A stretch of 38,387 nt of DNA from a virus. Under the pieces are notes generated by a model, which was given only the letters and a program-made list of their open reading frames with translations, was not told where the DNA came from and searched no databases. Below, piece by piece: positions 8,091 through 15,087 of the stretch; the stretch's first letter is position 1; each line of letters starts with the position of its first letter. The translations under genes and the position numbers were made by a program. The stretch covers positions 1 to 38,387 of IMG/VR virus record IMGVR_UViG_3300030060_001992; one strand, written 5' to 3'.

Positions 8091-9956
8091 ATGCCATTAA
8101 GCAAGCTCCAGTTCAAGCCGGGAATCAACCGAGAGGGCACCAACTATTCTAACGAAGGGGGTTGGTTTGACGGAGATAAAATCCGTTTTAAGTCTGGCTA
8201 TGTGGAGCGTATTGGTGGGTGGCAAAAGGTAGCGACAACCACGTTTGAAGGTAGCTGTCGCAACATGCTCAACTTTGTTACGCTTGCTTCAGAAAACTTT
8301 CTTTTTATGGGTACGCACGAAAAAGCATACCTCGAAGATGGTGGCACCTACTACGACATAACACCTATAAGAACTACAATTACTTGTGGCGCAGATCCTA
8401 TTACTACAGGAACCGCAGGGTCAGGTATTATTACCGTAACAGCTAACTCGCATGGTTCTAAAGTAGGAGGATATGTTACCATTGCAGGTGCTACGGCTGT
8501 AGATGGTCTCACAACAGATCAGCTTAATCAGAACTTTGAAATATTAACTGTTCCAACTTCTAATACTTTTACAGTAGATACAGGCGGTTCAGCTTCCTCT
8601 GGCTCTACAGCGGGGGGCGGTGGATCTGTTACAGCAGCTATGGAAATAGATGTTGGTTTGAATACCACAGTTCTTGGTAATGGTTGGGGTGCAGGAACTT
8701 GGGGCCGATTTACCTGGAGTTCTGGTGCAGGATCTTTGGCTGGTCAAAACCTCAGACTGTGGATGTCTGATTCTTGGGGCGAAGATCTTGTAGCAAACAT
8801 TGTAGATGGAAGCCTGTATTACTGGGATGCAACAAACGGAAAATCAAATAGAATGGTTGAACTTGCTAGTGTTGTAGGTGCATCAAATGTCCCCACCACT
8901 GTTCGTAAAGTTATGGTTTCTGATGTTGACAGGCATGTATTGTGTTTTGGCTCAAATCCGCTTGGTAGTGCAACATTCGATCCTTTGTTAATTAGATGGT
9001 CTAGCCAAGAAAGTGTAACTGACTGGACACCGACAGCTACAAATACGGCTGGTGATATAAGATTATCTCAAGGTTCAGAAATTGTTACAGCTATTAGAAC
9101 AACACGCCAGATTCTTGTTTTTACAGAAAATAGCCTTCATAGTGTACAGTTTGTTGGCGCTCCATTTACTTTTGGAACCGCACTAATTGGTACAAATGTT
9201 CGGATTGCTGGTCCAAACACAGCAATTTCAGTAAACGATATTGTCCTTTGGATGGGACAAGAAAACTTTTATCTATATGATGGTCGTATACAAACAATTC
9301 CATGCTCAGTCAGAGAGTATGTTTTTAATGACATAAACAGAAATCAATCGTTTAAGTTTTTTGCGGGAAGTTTATCAAGTAATTCAGAAGTTTGGTGGTA
9401 TTACTGTTCAGAAAACAGCAACGAAATAGATCGCTATGTTATTTATAATTATTTAGAAAAAGTATGGTATTATGGAACGCTAACCCGAACAGCTTGGAAT
9501 GACAGAGGTGCTGGTAACAGATTATTTCCACAAGCTCCCGGTGTAGACGGCGCTCTATACAACCACGAAAATGGTTTAGATGATGGTAGTCAAAACCCAC
9601 CAGTAGCTATTAATGCTTTTGTTCAGTCTGCTGACTTTGACATTGGTGATGGTCAGCAGTTTATGCTTATGAACAGAGTCATACCAGATCTTAACTTTTC
9701 TGATTCAGTAGCTTCAGAGCCGCAAGTTACGTTTACTATGGGTGCTAGAAATTTTAATGGTAACGCAACACAAAGTACAGAAAACGGCAATGTTATAAGA
9801 TCATCTGTTGTTTCTGGTACAGACAATTATACCGAACAAGTTCAGATGCGCTTACGAGGCCGTCAAATGAGCCTAAAAGTTGAAAGCAACACAACTGGCG
9901 TAAAGTGGCGATTAGGCAATCCTAGACTTGATGTAAGACCGGATGGCAGGCGATGA
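8091..9956 (+). CDS. Large virion protein, tail nozzle/stabilisation candidate (621 aa)
   Basis: The protein begins MPLSKLQFKPGINREG with downstream EGGWFDGDKIRFKSG and IGGWQ motifs, an N-terminus I associate with a large structural protein of marine podoviruses. Repeated Trp-rich beta segments (WMGQENFYLYDG, VWWYYC, VWYYGT) suggest a beta-propeller-like fold, as in P22 gp10-type packaged-DNA stabilisation or tail-nozzle proteins. That comparison is structural intuition, not a sequence match. It lies between the fibre cluster and small genes leading to lysis, consistent with a tail tube or nozzle component. Its stop overlaps the next start. Confidence 0.75.
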   Translation: MPLSKLQFKPGINREGTNYSNEGGWFDGDKIRFKSGYVERIGGWQKVATTTFEGSCRNMLNFVTLASENFLFMGTHEKAYLEDGGTYYDITPIRTTITCGADPITTGTAGSGIITVTANSHGSKVGGYVTIAGATAVDGLTTDQLNQNFEILTVPTSNTFTVDTGGSASSGSTAGGGGSVTAAMEIDVGLNTTVLGNGWGAGTWGRFTWSSGAGSLAGQNLRLWMSDSWGEDLVANIVDGSLYYWDATNGKSNRMVELASVVGASNVPTTVRKVMVSDVDRHVLCFGSNPLGSATFDPLLIRWSSQESVTDWTPTATNTAGDIRLSQGSEIVTAIRTTRQILVFTENSLHSVQFVGAPFTFGTALIGTNVRIAGPNTAISVNDIVLWMGQENFYLYDGRIQTIPCSVREYVFNDINRNQSFKFFAGSLSSNSEVWWYYCSENSNEIDRYVIYNYLEKVWYYGTLTRTAWNDRGAGNRLFPQAPGVDGALYNHENGLDDGSQNPPVAINAFVQSADFDIGDGQQFMLMNRVIPDLNFSDSVASEPQVTFTMGARNFNGNATQSTENGNVIRSSVVSGTDNYTEQVQMRLRGRQMSLKVESNTTGVKWRLGNPRLDVRPDGRR

Positions 9957-10237
9957 GTACAAAGATTGTTAGATCTATCATCCCGATTGCGCCTCAACAG
10001 TACGAGTCAACGTATGTAAATCAATTGGCTAGAGCATTAGATAATGTTATTGAAGATCAAAGAAATCCACTTTTAAATATACCTAATATGCCAAATGTAA
10101 GTGTAGCTAGTGTTTTAGAAGAGGGTGATCTTTTTGAGGATAATGGCTTTGTAAAAATTAAAAAAGCGAGTGCAACGGCTGTAACAACAAACGTTGGGAC
10201 AACAGCATTAGGAACAGTAACGGTGGTTATATCATGA
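9953..10237 (+). CDS. Small hypothetical protein (94 aa)
   Basis: The start overlaps the upstream stop (ATGA at 9953-9956), so it is translationally coupled to the large virion protein. Its first ~45 residues (IPIAPQQYESTYVNQLARALDNVIED) look helical. The C-terminal half is acidic, then Thr/Val-rich strand. No signal, membrane or metal motif is seen. I do not recognise it. A minor structural or assembly protein is likely from context. Confidence 0.65.
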   Translation: MSTKIVRSIIPIAPQQYESTYVNQLARALDNVIEDQRNPLLNIPNMPNVSVASVLEEGDLFEDNGFVKIKKASATAVTTNVGTTALGTVTVVIS

Positions 10238-10461
10238 CAGACATAATTATTATGCCAGATGGTAGTAGATGGAAGCCCTCTACAAGCACAGATGTAGTAG
10301 AGTGCGCAAACTGTGATAACGCAGTAGATACTCCAGAGGAGATTGCTTCTTATCCAGATGGCAACTGCCCTGACTGTGGAGAGTCATGGACAGGTAGTGA
10401 AAAGCGTAGCACAACCATAACGGTGACTATGCCCGAACAAATATCCGGTGGATCAGGCTGA
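10234..10461 (+). CDS. Zinc-ribbon protein (75 aa)
   Basis: Two Cys pairs, CANC (residues ~24-27) and CPDC (~46-49), about 18 residues apart, make a classic treble-clef or zinc-ribbon knuckle, followed by a Trp and a Ser/Thr-rich tail. The ATG overlaps the previous stop (ATGA), and the gene's own TGA overlaps the next ATG. Such mini zinc ribbons are frequent in phages and may bind nucleic acid or stabilise a small fold. No specific role can be assigned. Confidence 0.7.
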   Translation: MTDIIIMPDGSRWKPSTSTDVVECANCDNAVDTPEEIASYPDGNCPDCGESWTGSEKRSTTITVTMPEQISGGSG

Positions 10462-10871
10462 TGGGAGATAAACTACCAAAGGTCAGCATTGCTGTCGTAG
10501 GTGTAGTAATAGCTCAAATTGGGGGCTTTATCTGGTGGACTGCACAGCAAGCTAGTACAATAGCTAATCTTGAAGAAACGGTAAATGTTTTGACGGTAGA
10601 AAACAATGCTACTGACAGGACAAACTTAATTAGAGATGTTGAGCAAAACAGAGAAAACCTAGATGAGATGATCGACATACTTGCAGAAATTTATGAAGAT
10701 ATAGAAGATGGCGATAATGAAATTTGGGAAGACATAGATCAAATTCATGAGGACGTAGGTGGGATGGCTTCGCACATGATGGCGATTGTTAAGTTACAAT
10801 CTAGAGTTAAGACTTTAGAAAACTCTTTAGAGTTTCTAGCAAGACGCCCAACAATGTCTGATGGGAGGTAA
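10461..10871 (+). CDS. Small membrane-anchored coiled-coil protein of the lysis region (136 aa)
   Basis: One N-terminal transmembrane helix (residues ~8-26, SIAVVGVVIAQIGGFIWWT) is followed by a long, strongly acidic coiled coil (~32-130) containing EDIEDGDNEIWEDIDQIHED. This topology, a membrane anchor plus periplasmic coiled coil, resembles i-spanin or holin-accessory proteins, and the holin and endolysin genes lie within 1.5-2 kb downstream. The start overlaps the preceding stop. The spanin-like role is inference only; no outer-membrane lipoprotein partner is obvious. Confidence 0.65.
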   Translation: MGDKLPKVSIAVVGVVIAQIGGFIWWTAQQASTIANLEETVNVLTVENNATDRTNLIRDVEQNRENLDEMIDILAEIYEDIEDGDNEIWEDIDQIHEDVGGMASHMMAIVKLQSRVKTLENSLEFLARRPTMSDGR

Positions 10872-10873
10872 AA

Positions 10874-11329
10874 ATCGATCCCATTACTTTATTAGCCGGA
10901 CTGAAAACCGGATTAGCCGCTGGCAAATCCGTGGCTTCTTTAAGCAAACAAATAGGGCAATTTTTTGATGCAACCGATAGTGCTAAGAAAAAACTGCAAC
11001 AAAAAGGCGTTAGCGGAAAGAATGTAAACGCTATTGCAATGGAGAGATTTGCAAAACTTAGACAGGCCGCTGAAGCTGAAGAGGAATTGAAAAAATACAT
11101 ATCAGAAACGTTAGGGCCGTCACATTGGCAAACTCTTTTGAAGATAAGAAGAGAAGTCTTGCAAGAAAAAAGAGAAGCCGAGGCTCAAGCCAGAAGAGAT
11201 CAGATAGCGCAGCAAGAGTTAATGATTACTATAGCAGGTATACTTGTCTTATTGATTTTTACGTTTGTTGGTGCGGCTGCTTATTTGCATTATATGAATT
11301 GGATTGATGTAAGGGATTATTTTCCATGA
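10874..11329 (+). CDS. Helical protein with C-terminal membrane helix; apparent ATC start (151 aa)
   Basis: The frame opens after a TGA at 10859 and has no ATG near its beginning. A strong GGGAGGT (10863-10869) sits 4 bases before ATC at 10874, giving the N-terminus xDPITLLAGLKTGLAAGKS, which matches the 'MDPxTLL' opening familiar in marine phage proteins. The alternative GTG at 10931 has no ribosome binding site and would delete that segment. The protein is mostly charged helix with one membrane helix near residues 118-140 (ITIAGILVLLIFTFVG). A lysis-associated or inner-membrane role is inferred from neighbours. It ends overlapping the next start (ATGA). Confidence 0.7.
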   Translation: MDPITLLAGLKTGLAAGKSVASLSKQIGQFFDATDSAKKKLQQKGVSGKNVNAIAMERFAKLRQAAEAEEELKKYISETLGPSHWQTLLKIRREVLQEKREAEAQARRDQIAQQELMITIAGILVLLIFTFVGAAAYLHYMNWIDVRDYFP

Positions 11330-11502
11330 TTTATGTTTTAATATTTTTACATTTTATAAACACAGATAACTTGCATTATTACCAAATAGGAACCTATTCG
11401 GACAAAGAACAATGTCTAGCACAGGCAGAAAAAGCAAAAATACTAGTAACACACAACTCAATGAAGGTGACTTGCCTCGAAGTGAACGCCCAACAATCAT
11501 AG
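11326..11502 (+). CDS. Short exported-looking cysteine protein (58 aa)
   Basis: This gene overlaps the previous stop as ATGA at 11326-11329, a strong sign of coupled translation. It reads MIYVLIFLHF then a polar segment with YSDKEQC and VTCLEV, that is, a hydrophobic N-terminus followed by two cysteines about 20 residues apart. The layout fits a small secreted or membrane-tethered protein with one disulphide. The 76-residue product at 29095-29325 has a similar plan. Function unknown. Confidence 0.6.
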   Translation: MIYVLIFLHFINTDNLHYYQIGTYSDKEQCLAQAEKAKILVTHNSMKVTCLEVNAQQS

Positions 11503-11621
11503 AAAGAGGCAAAAAGTTTGCAGGTTATGATAAAAATGGTAAGTTGATTATATTGGGGTATAATAGGCAAATAGTACAGGAGTATTCAGATGCCCAAAGC
11601 AAAATACGATTTAAACGATAA
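11412..11621 (+). CDS. Possible small basic protein overlapping its neighbours (69 aa), doubtful
   Basis: This frame overlaps the 58-residue gene by 91 bases and the next gene by 32 bases. No ribosome binding site precedes ATG 11412. The part after 11503 (AGYDKNGKLIILGYNR) would fill an otherwise empty 87-base gap, and a shorter product from an internal start could be real. It is basic and has no recognisable motif. I list it only because the gap is unusual for this compact region. Confidence 0.35.
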   Translation: MSSTGRKSKNTSNTQLNEGDLPRSERPTIIERGKKFAGYDKNGKLIILGYNRQIVQEYSDAQSKIRFKR

Positions 11622-11895
11622 TGGGAAAATAGATCCCGAAGAGCGCGAAATAATGCTTGAGGATCGCCGTAGGATTATGATTGACTCCGATGCGAAGAGA
11701 GATGCGCAACGTAGAATGGCTTGGTTTAGCTTGACGGGTATGCTTGTGTTCCCATTTGGTGTTATCTTTACTGAGTGGATGGAGCTGCCACAGGCTTCAG
11801 TAATGTTGGCAAGCATGAGTAATATTTACTATGTTTCCATTGCTGCTATAGTTGGAGCTTACTATGGTTTTACAAACATGGGTAAGAACACATGA
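11590..11895 (+). CDS. Small membrane protein with EF-hand-like N-terminus (101 aa), holin candidate
   Basis: Residues ~7-18 (DLNDNGKIDPEE) match a calcium-binding EF-hand loop (D-x-N-x-N-G-x-I-D-x-x-E). A charged helix and two membrane helices follow at ~44-62 and ~80-96. AGGAG precedes the ATG. The layout fits a small phage membrane protein beside a holin gene, possibly a holin, antiholin or pore regulator. Calcium binding is suggested only by the loop pattern. It overlaps the next gene by 4 bases. Confidence 0.65.
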   Translation: MPKAKYDLNDNGKIDPEEREIMLEDRRRIMIDSDAKRDAQRRMAWFSLTGMLVFPFGVIFTEWMELPQASVMLASMSNIYYVSIAAIVGAYYGFTNMGKNT

Positions 11896-12275
11896 TAGGA
11901 CAATTATTAGGACCAGTTGCAGGTTTAGCCAGTAGCTGGCTAGATGCAAAGACTACAAAACAAGCTGCGGAAGCAAAGCTGAAGCTTACAGAGGCCGAAG
12001 CCAAAGCAAAGATACTACTGTCAGAAAAGACTAGCGTTGCTGATTGGGAGCGCATCATGGCGGAGAATAGCAAGTCATCCTGGAAAGACGAATTTTTCGT
12101 TATTGTGTTGTCAATCCCATTAATTTTGGCATTTATACCCGGTGCCGAGGGCATCGTAGACAGGGGCTTTGAACAGCTTCATAAGGCACCAGACTGGTAT
12201 TTTTACAGTTTAGGTATTGCAATCAGCGCATCATTTGGTGTGAAAGGGTACAAACAGTTCACGAGGAGAAAGTGA
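11892..12275 (+). CDS. Holin, GTA-type 3TM family (127 aa)
   Basis: An N-terminal Ala/Lys/Glu helix (residues ~20-55) leads into WERIMAENSKSSWKDEFFVIVLSIPLILAFIP-type sequence (given here as WERIMAE, SSWKDE and PLILAFIP) and a second hydrophobic helix near 102-117. The pattern ADWERIMAE...SWKDE is what I know from the 3TM holin family PF11351 of gene-transfer agents and alphaproteobacterial phages. Holins permeabilise the inner membrane so endolysin can reach peptidoglycan. The gene sits between a small membrane protein and the nuclease/endolysin pair, with short overlaps on both sides. Confidence 0.8.
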   Translation: MIGQLLGPVAGLASSWLDAKTTKQAAEAKLKLTEAEAKAKILLSEKTSVADWERIMAENSKSSWKDEFFVIVLSIPLILAFIPGAEGIVDRGFEQLHKAPDWYFYSLGIAISASFGVKGYKQFTRRK

Positions 12276-12679
12276 TGTATACATACTTTGTGAAGTCTGT
12301 AGATAGAGTTGTTGATGGCGATACTATAGATATAAGTATAGATCTTGGATTCAGTCTTACAAAAAAAGAACGTGTCAGGCTTGCAGGTATAGATACACCA
12401 GAAAAGAGAACTAAAGATTTAGCAGAAAAAAAGATGGGATTTCAGGCTACAGAGTTTTTGGAAATGCACCTCATGGAAGCCACAAGGCTTACAGTTAAAA
12501 CTGAAAAAGACGGTAAGTATGGGCGTATGCTGGGTTGGTTGTACAAATCAGAAGAGGATGAGATGTCAATTAATCAGCTTATGATAGATAAAGGTTACGC
12601 TTGGGCTTATGATGGCGGCACTAAAGAAAAGAATTTAGAAGATCTTATGGCGAAAAGGGAGAGTAATGATGGCGTTTGA
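12275..12679 (+). CDS. Thermonuclease (SNase-like) family nuclease (134 aa)
   Basis: This is a single staphylococcal-nuclease domain: VDGDT near residue 15, RLAGIDTPE with Arg35, Asp40 and Glu43, and KYGRMLGW with Arg84, so all catalytic positions known for micrococcal nuclease are present. INQLMIDKGYAWAY is the usual C-terminal helix. ATG 12275 is preferred over GTG 12272 because GAGGAG lies at proper spacing. There is no clear signal peptide, although the enzyme class is often secreted. Its place between holin and endolysin suggests release at lysis or DNA degradation late in infection (inference). Confidence 0.85.
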   Translation: MYTYFVKSVDRVVDGDTIDISIDLGFSLTKKERVRLAGIDTPEKRTKDLAEKKMGFQATEFLEMHLMEATRLTVKTEKDGKYGRMLGWLYKSEEDEMSINQLMIDKGYAWAYDGGTKEKNLEDLMAKRESNDGV

Positions 12680-13280
12680 GGCATTAAAACTATTACAAGA
12701 GAAGTGTGGAGTAGATCCAGACGGTGCATTTGGACCCAATACAGCCAAGGCTATCGTATCTCACTTTGAGCTGTCTCCAGAGCGCGGCGCACATCTGTTG
12801 GGTCAGACTGTGCATGAAAGCGGTTCTTTTAAGTATACATCAGAGAATCTAAACTATTCTATAGATGCTTGTCTCAAGGTGTTTGGCAAGTATTTTAAAA
12901 CAGAGGAAGAAGCAGAACCGTATGCTAGAAACCCCAAAGCCCTTGCTGATAAGGTCTACGGACACCGTGGCGGCAACGAAGGCCAAGGCTATGCGTGGCG
13001 CGGTCGAGGATTTTTACAATTAACGCATAGAGATAATTATAGAATGTTTGCAAGCGATATGAGGCTACCAGAGGTTATGGACAACCCTGATCTCGTAGCA
13101 AATGATTATGCTATGGACTCAGCTTTGTGGTTCTTTAAACGCAATAATATATGGAAAATATGTGATGAAGGTGTAAATGATGACACAATTAAGCGTGTCA
13201 CTAGGGTGGTGAACGGAGGCTATAACGGGCTAGATCATCGTGTGAAGGAAACAAAAAAGATTTACGAGTGGATATCTTAG
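12669..13280 (+). CDS. Endolysin, glycoside hydrolase family 19 (chitinase-like) (203 aa)
   Basis: The GH19 signature is clear: QTVHESGSF with the catalytic Glu near residue 50, WRGRGFLQLTHRDNY near 115-128, and a C-terminal VNGGYNGLDHR motif. The first ~30 residues (CGVDPDGAFGPNTAKAI) resemble a short peptidoglycan-binding repeat. Phage GH19 enzymes cut peptidoglycan glycan strands. No signal peptide is seen, so export through the upstream holin is expected. Two adjacent ATGs exist; GGGAG fits the second slightly better. The gene overlaps the nuclease gene by 11 bases. Confidence 0.9.
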   Translation: MAFEALKLLQEKCGVDPDGAFGPNTAKAIVSHFELSPERGAHLLGQTVHESGSFKYTSENLNYSIDACLKVFGKYFKTEEEAEPYARNPKALADKVYGHRGGNEGQGYAWRGRGFLQLTHRDNYRMFASDMRLPEVMDNPDLVANDYAMDSALWFFKRNNIWKICDEGVNDDTIKRVTRVVNGGYNGLDHRVKETKKIYEWIS

Positions 13281-13322
13281 CATATTGGTGCTAGAATAAG
13301 ATATATTTTGTTGGAGAGGTAG

Positions 13323-14093
13323 ATGGCTTTATCAGATATAATTAAAATTGGCGCTTCACTTTTAGGTGGTGGCGGCAACCCAATTGCAAGTTTAGCCACT
13401 AATTTTCTTCTCAGCAAAGCTCTTGGGGCTGATACAAAAGATGCCGTAAAATATGCTGGTTTGGGTACTCTTCTTGGAGGAGGGCTAGGAACACCTGGTC
13501 TTTTTGGAGGAAAATCGGAACAAACTTCTATTTTACCAGCCGCTGTTTCCTCTGGCGCTGGAAATGCACAGGCTGCAAATGTAATAGCTCAAGCGGTAAA
13601 AGAACAAAAATCACCAGCAAATATAGCTCAAGGAATAGCAAGCATAGAACCTGCAAAGGGAACTTTAGGTATTGCTCCATTTTTAGCAAAAGCTGGAGTG
13701 ATTGATCCGCAAGGGGGTCTTGCAGGTATTTTAAATACTGTTCCTGGGGAGGCGGGAGCCTTTATGCTTGCTAGTTTATTAGCAGATCAATTTAGTTCTG
13801 ATGATGAAGATCCGGCAGAAAGACCCTTTGGCGCTGGTGAATATGTAAAGTTAAATATACCGAAAAAATTAGCTGATGGCGGTATGGTTGACGGGCAATA
13901 CTTTCCTCGAAGAAATGGTGGTATTATGCCATCCGAGGGTTCTGGTCAAAAAGATGATGTGCCTGCTATGCTTATGGCAGGTGAATTTGTATTAAATAAA
14001 AAAGCTGTAAAGGGTTTAGGTAATGGAGATCTCAATAAAGGTATTGAAAGAGCGTATGCCATGCAGAACCGACTTCAATCACAAGGAGCGTAA
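13323..14093 (+). CDS. Putative internal virion/ejection protein (256 aa)
   Basis: The Gly/Ala/Leu-rich N-terminal two thirds contain amphipathic and hydrophobic stretches (ASLLGGGGNPIASLA, LGTLLGGGLGTPGLFGG). The C-terminal region carries LADGGMV, MPSEGSGQKDDVPAMLM and GEFVLNKKAVKGLG. The GEFVLxKxAVxGLG-type ending is common at the ends of phage tape-measure and ejection proteins. GGAGAGG precedes the start. It is the first and smallest of four consecutive genes of increasing product size, the order seen for core proteins of T7-like podoviruses. The role is inferred. Confidence 0.7.
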   Translation: MALSDIIKIGASLLGGGGNPIASLATNFLLSKALGADTKDAVKYAGLGTLLGGGLGTPGLFGGKSEQTSILPAAVSSGAGNAQAANVIAQAVKEQKSPANIAQGIASIEPAKGTLGIAPFLAKAGVIDPQGGLAGILNTVPGEAGAFMLASLLADQFSSDDEDPAERPFGAGEYVKLNIPKKLADGGMVDGQYFPRRNGGIMPSEGSGQKDDVPAMLMAGEFVLNKKAVKGLGNGDLNKGIERAYAMQNRLQSQGA

Positions 14094-14095
14094 GA

Positions 14096-15070
14096 ATGGC
14101 TGATCCAGTAACAACGATAAATCGCCGTCCACCTTATATTGAATTAAGAGAGCAGGCTTTGCTTGATGCAATATTTGGTGAATACGATGACACTACAAAA
14201 GAGTTTACTGGCGGTCTCATTCAAGACCCAGATTATTTTAAAATACCTGAGTATAAACTGGCAGGTCAGTACGGTAGAGATCCAGTTACAGGTCAAATTG
14301 TAGATTTTGGTCTTGAAACTTTTGCTTCACAATATCTTCAACAAGACTCAGATGGCGATAAAATACCAGATTTTATGCAGCGTACAGATCCTTACTTTGG
14401 TCAAGCAAAATCTGGATTAGGCGCTGGTTTAGGGGCATTATCCCAAGCTAGAAATATTCTTTCTAGTCCATATTCAACAACCGCATTTATGAATCCCTTT
14501 CAGCAACAGGTTATAGATGAAGTAGAAGCGGATATTGATCGCCAAGGTTTGGTTGCTCAAAATCGTGCTGCTGATAAAGCTATACAAGCAGGAGCGTTTG
14601 GCGGATCTCGACAAGGCATACAAACAGCAGAAATAGAACGTAATATTCTCGATGCAAAGCGTAAAGCTACTGCTGATTTAAGAATGAAAAACTATGCACA
14701 GGCTCAGAAAGCCTCGCAAGAAGCAGGTAGATTAATTGGCGGTATAGGTCAGTCTTATGGAACATTAGGTACTCAGGCGGCTGATACGGGTCGTGTGTAC
14801 GGTGCGATGACACCTGCGGATCTAGCCTTCATGCAGGGTGTAGGAGAATCAGAGCGTGGATTTAGACAAACAGTACTTGATACAGAAAGACAGGAAGCAC
14901 AAAGGCCAACTGAGCAAGCTCTATTGCCATATAACTACGCATATGGCGCTCTGTCTGGCACACCTTCTGCGGGTCTTTATACTCAAGTACAGCAACCTAC
15001 TTATCAAACTAATCCAGTAATGGCTGGACTTGGAGCATATACCACCCTTCAAGGCATTAACAGGGCTTAG
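14096..15070 (+). CDS. Virion protein with AFGGSRQG motif (324 aa)
   Basis: The central part reads FMNPFQQQVIDEVEADIDRQG...AGAFGGSRQGI, a block I associate with a widespread marine-phage structural protein. A long helical, Gln/Ala-rich segment follows (~165-270), then a Tyr/Pro/Gly-rich tail (residues ~280-324). It starts 2 bases after the previous stop with AGGAG upstream. No membrane helix is seen. Position among the ejection-protein candidates suggests an internal or tail-tube component. Confidence 0.75.
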   Translation: MADPVTTINRRPPYIELREQALLDAIFGEYDDTTKEFTGGLIQDPDYFKIPEYKLAGQYGRDPVTGQIVDFGLETFASQYLQQDSDGDKIPDFMQRTDPYFGQAKSGLGAGLGALSQARNILSSPYSTTAFMNPFQQQVIDEVEADIDRQGLVAQNRAADKAIQAGAFGGSRQGIQTAEIERNILDAKRKATADLRMKNYAQAQKASQEAGRLIGGIGQSYGTLGTQAADTGRVYGAMTPADLAFMQGVGESERGFRQTVLDTERQEAQRPTEQALLPYNYAYGALSGTPSAGLYTQVQQPTYQTNPVMAGLGAYTTLQGINRA

Positions 15071-15087
15071 AAATAAGGCGAACAATT

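Noticed and set aside
13281-13322. Promoter before the 256-aa virion gene
   Set aside because: TAGAAT and TATATT boxes are present but no -35 at suitable spacing.
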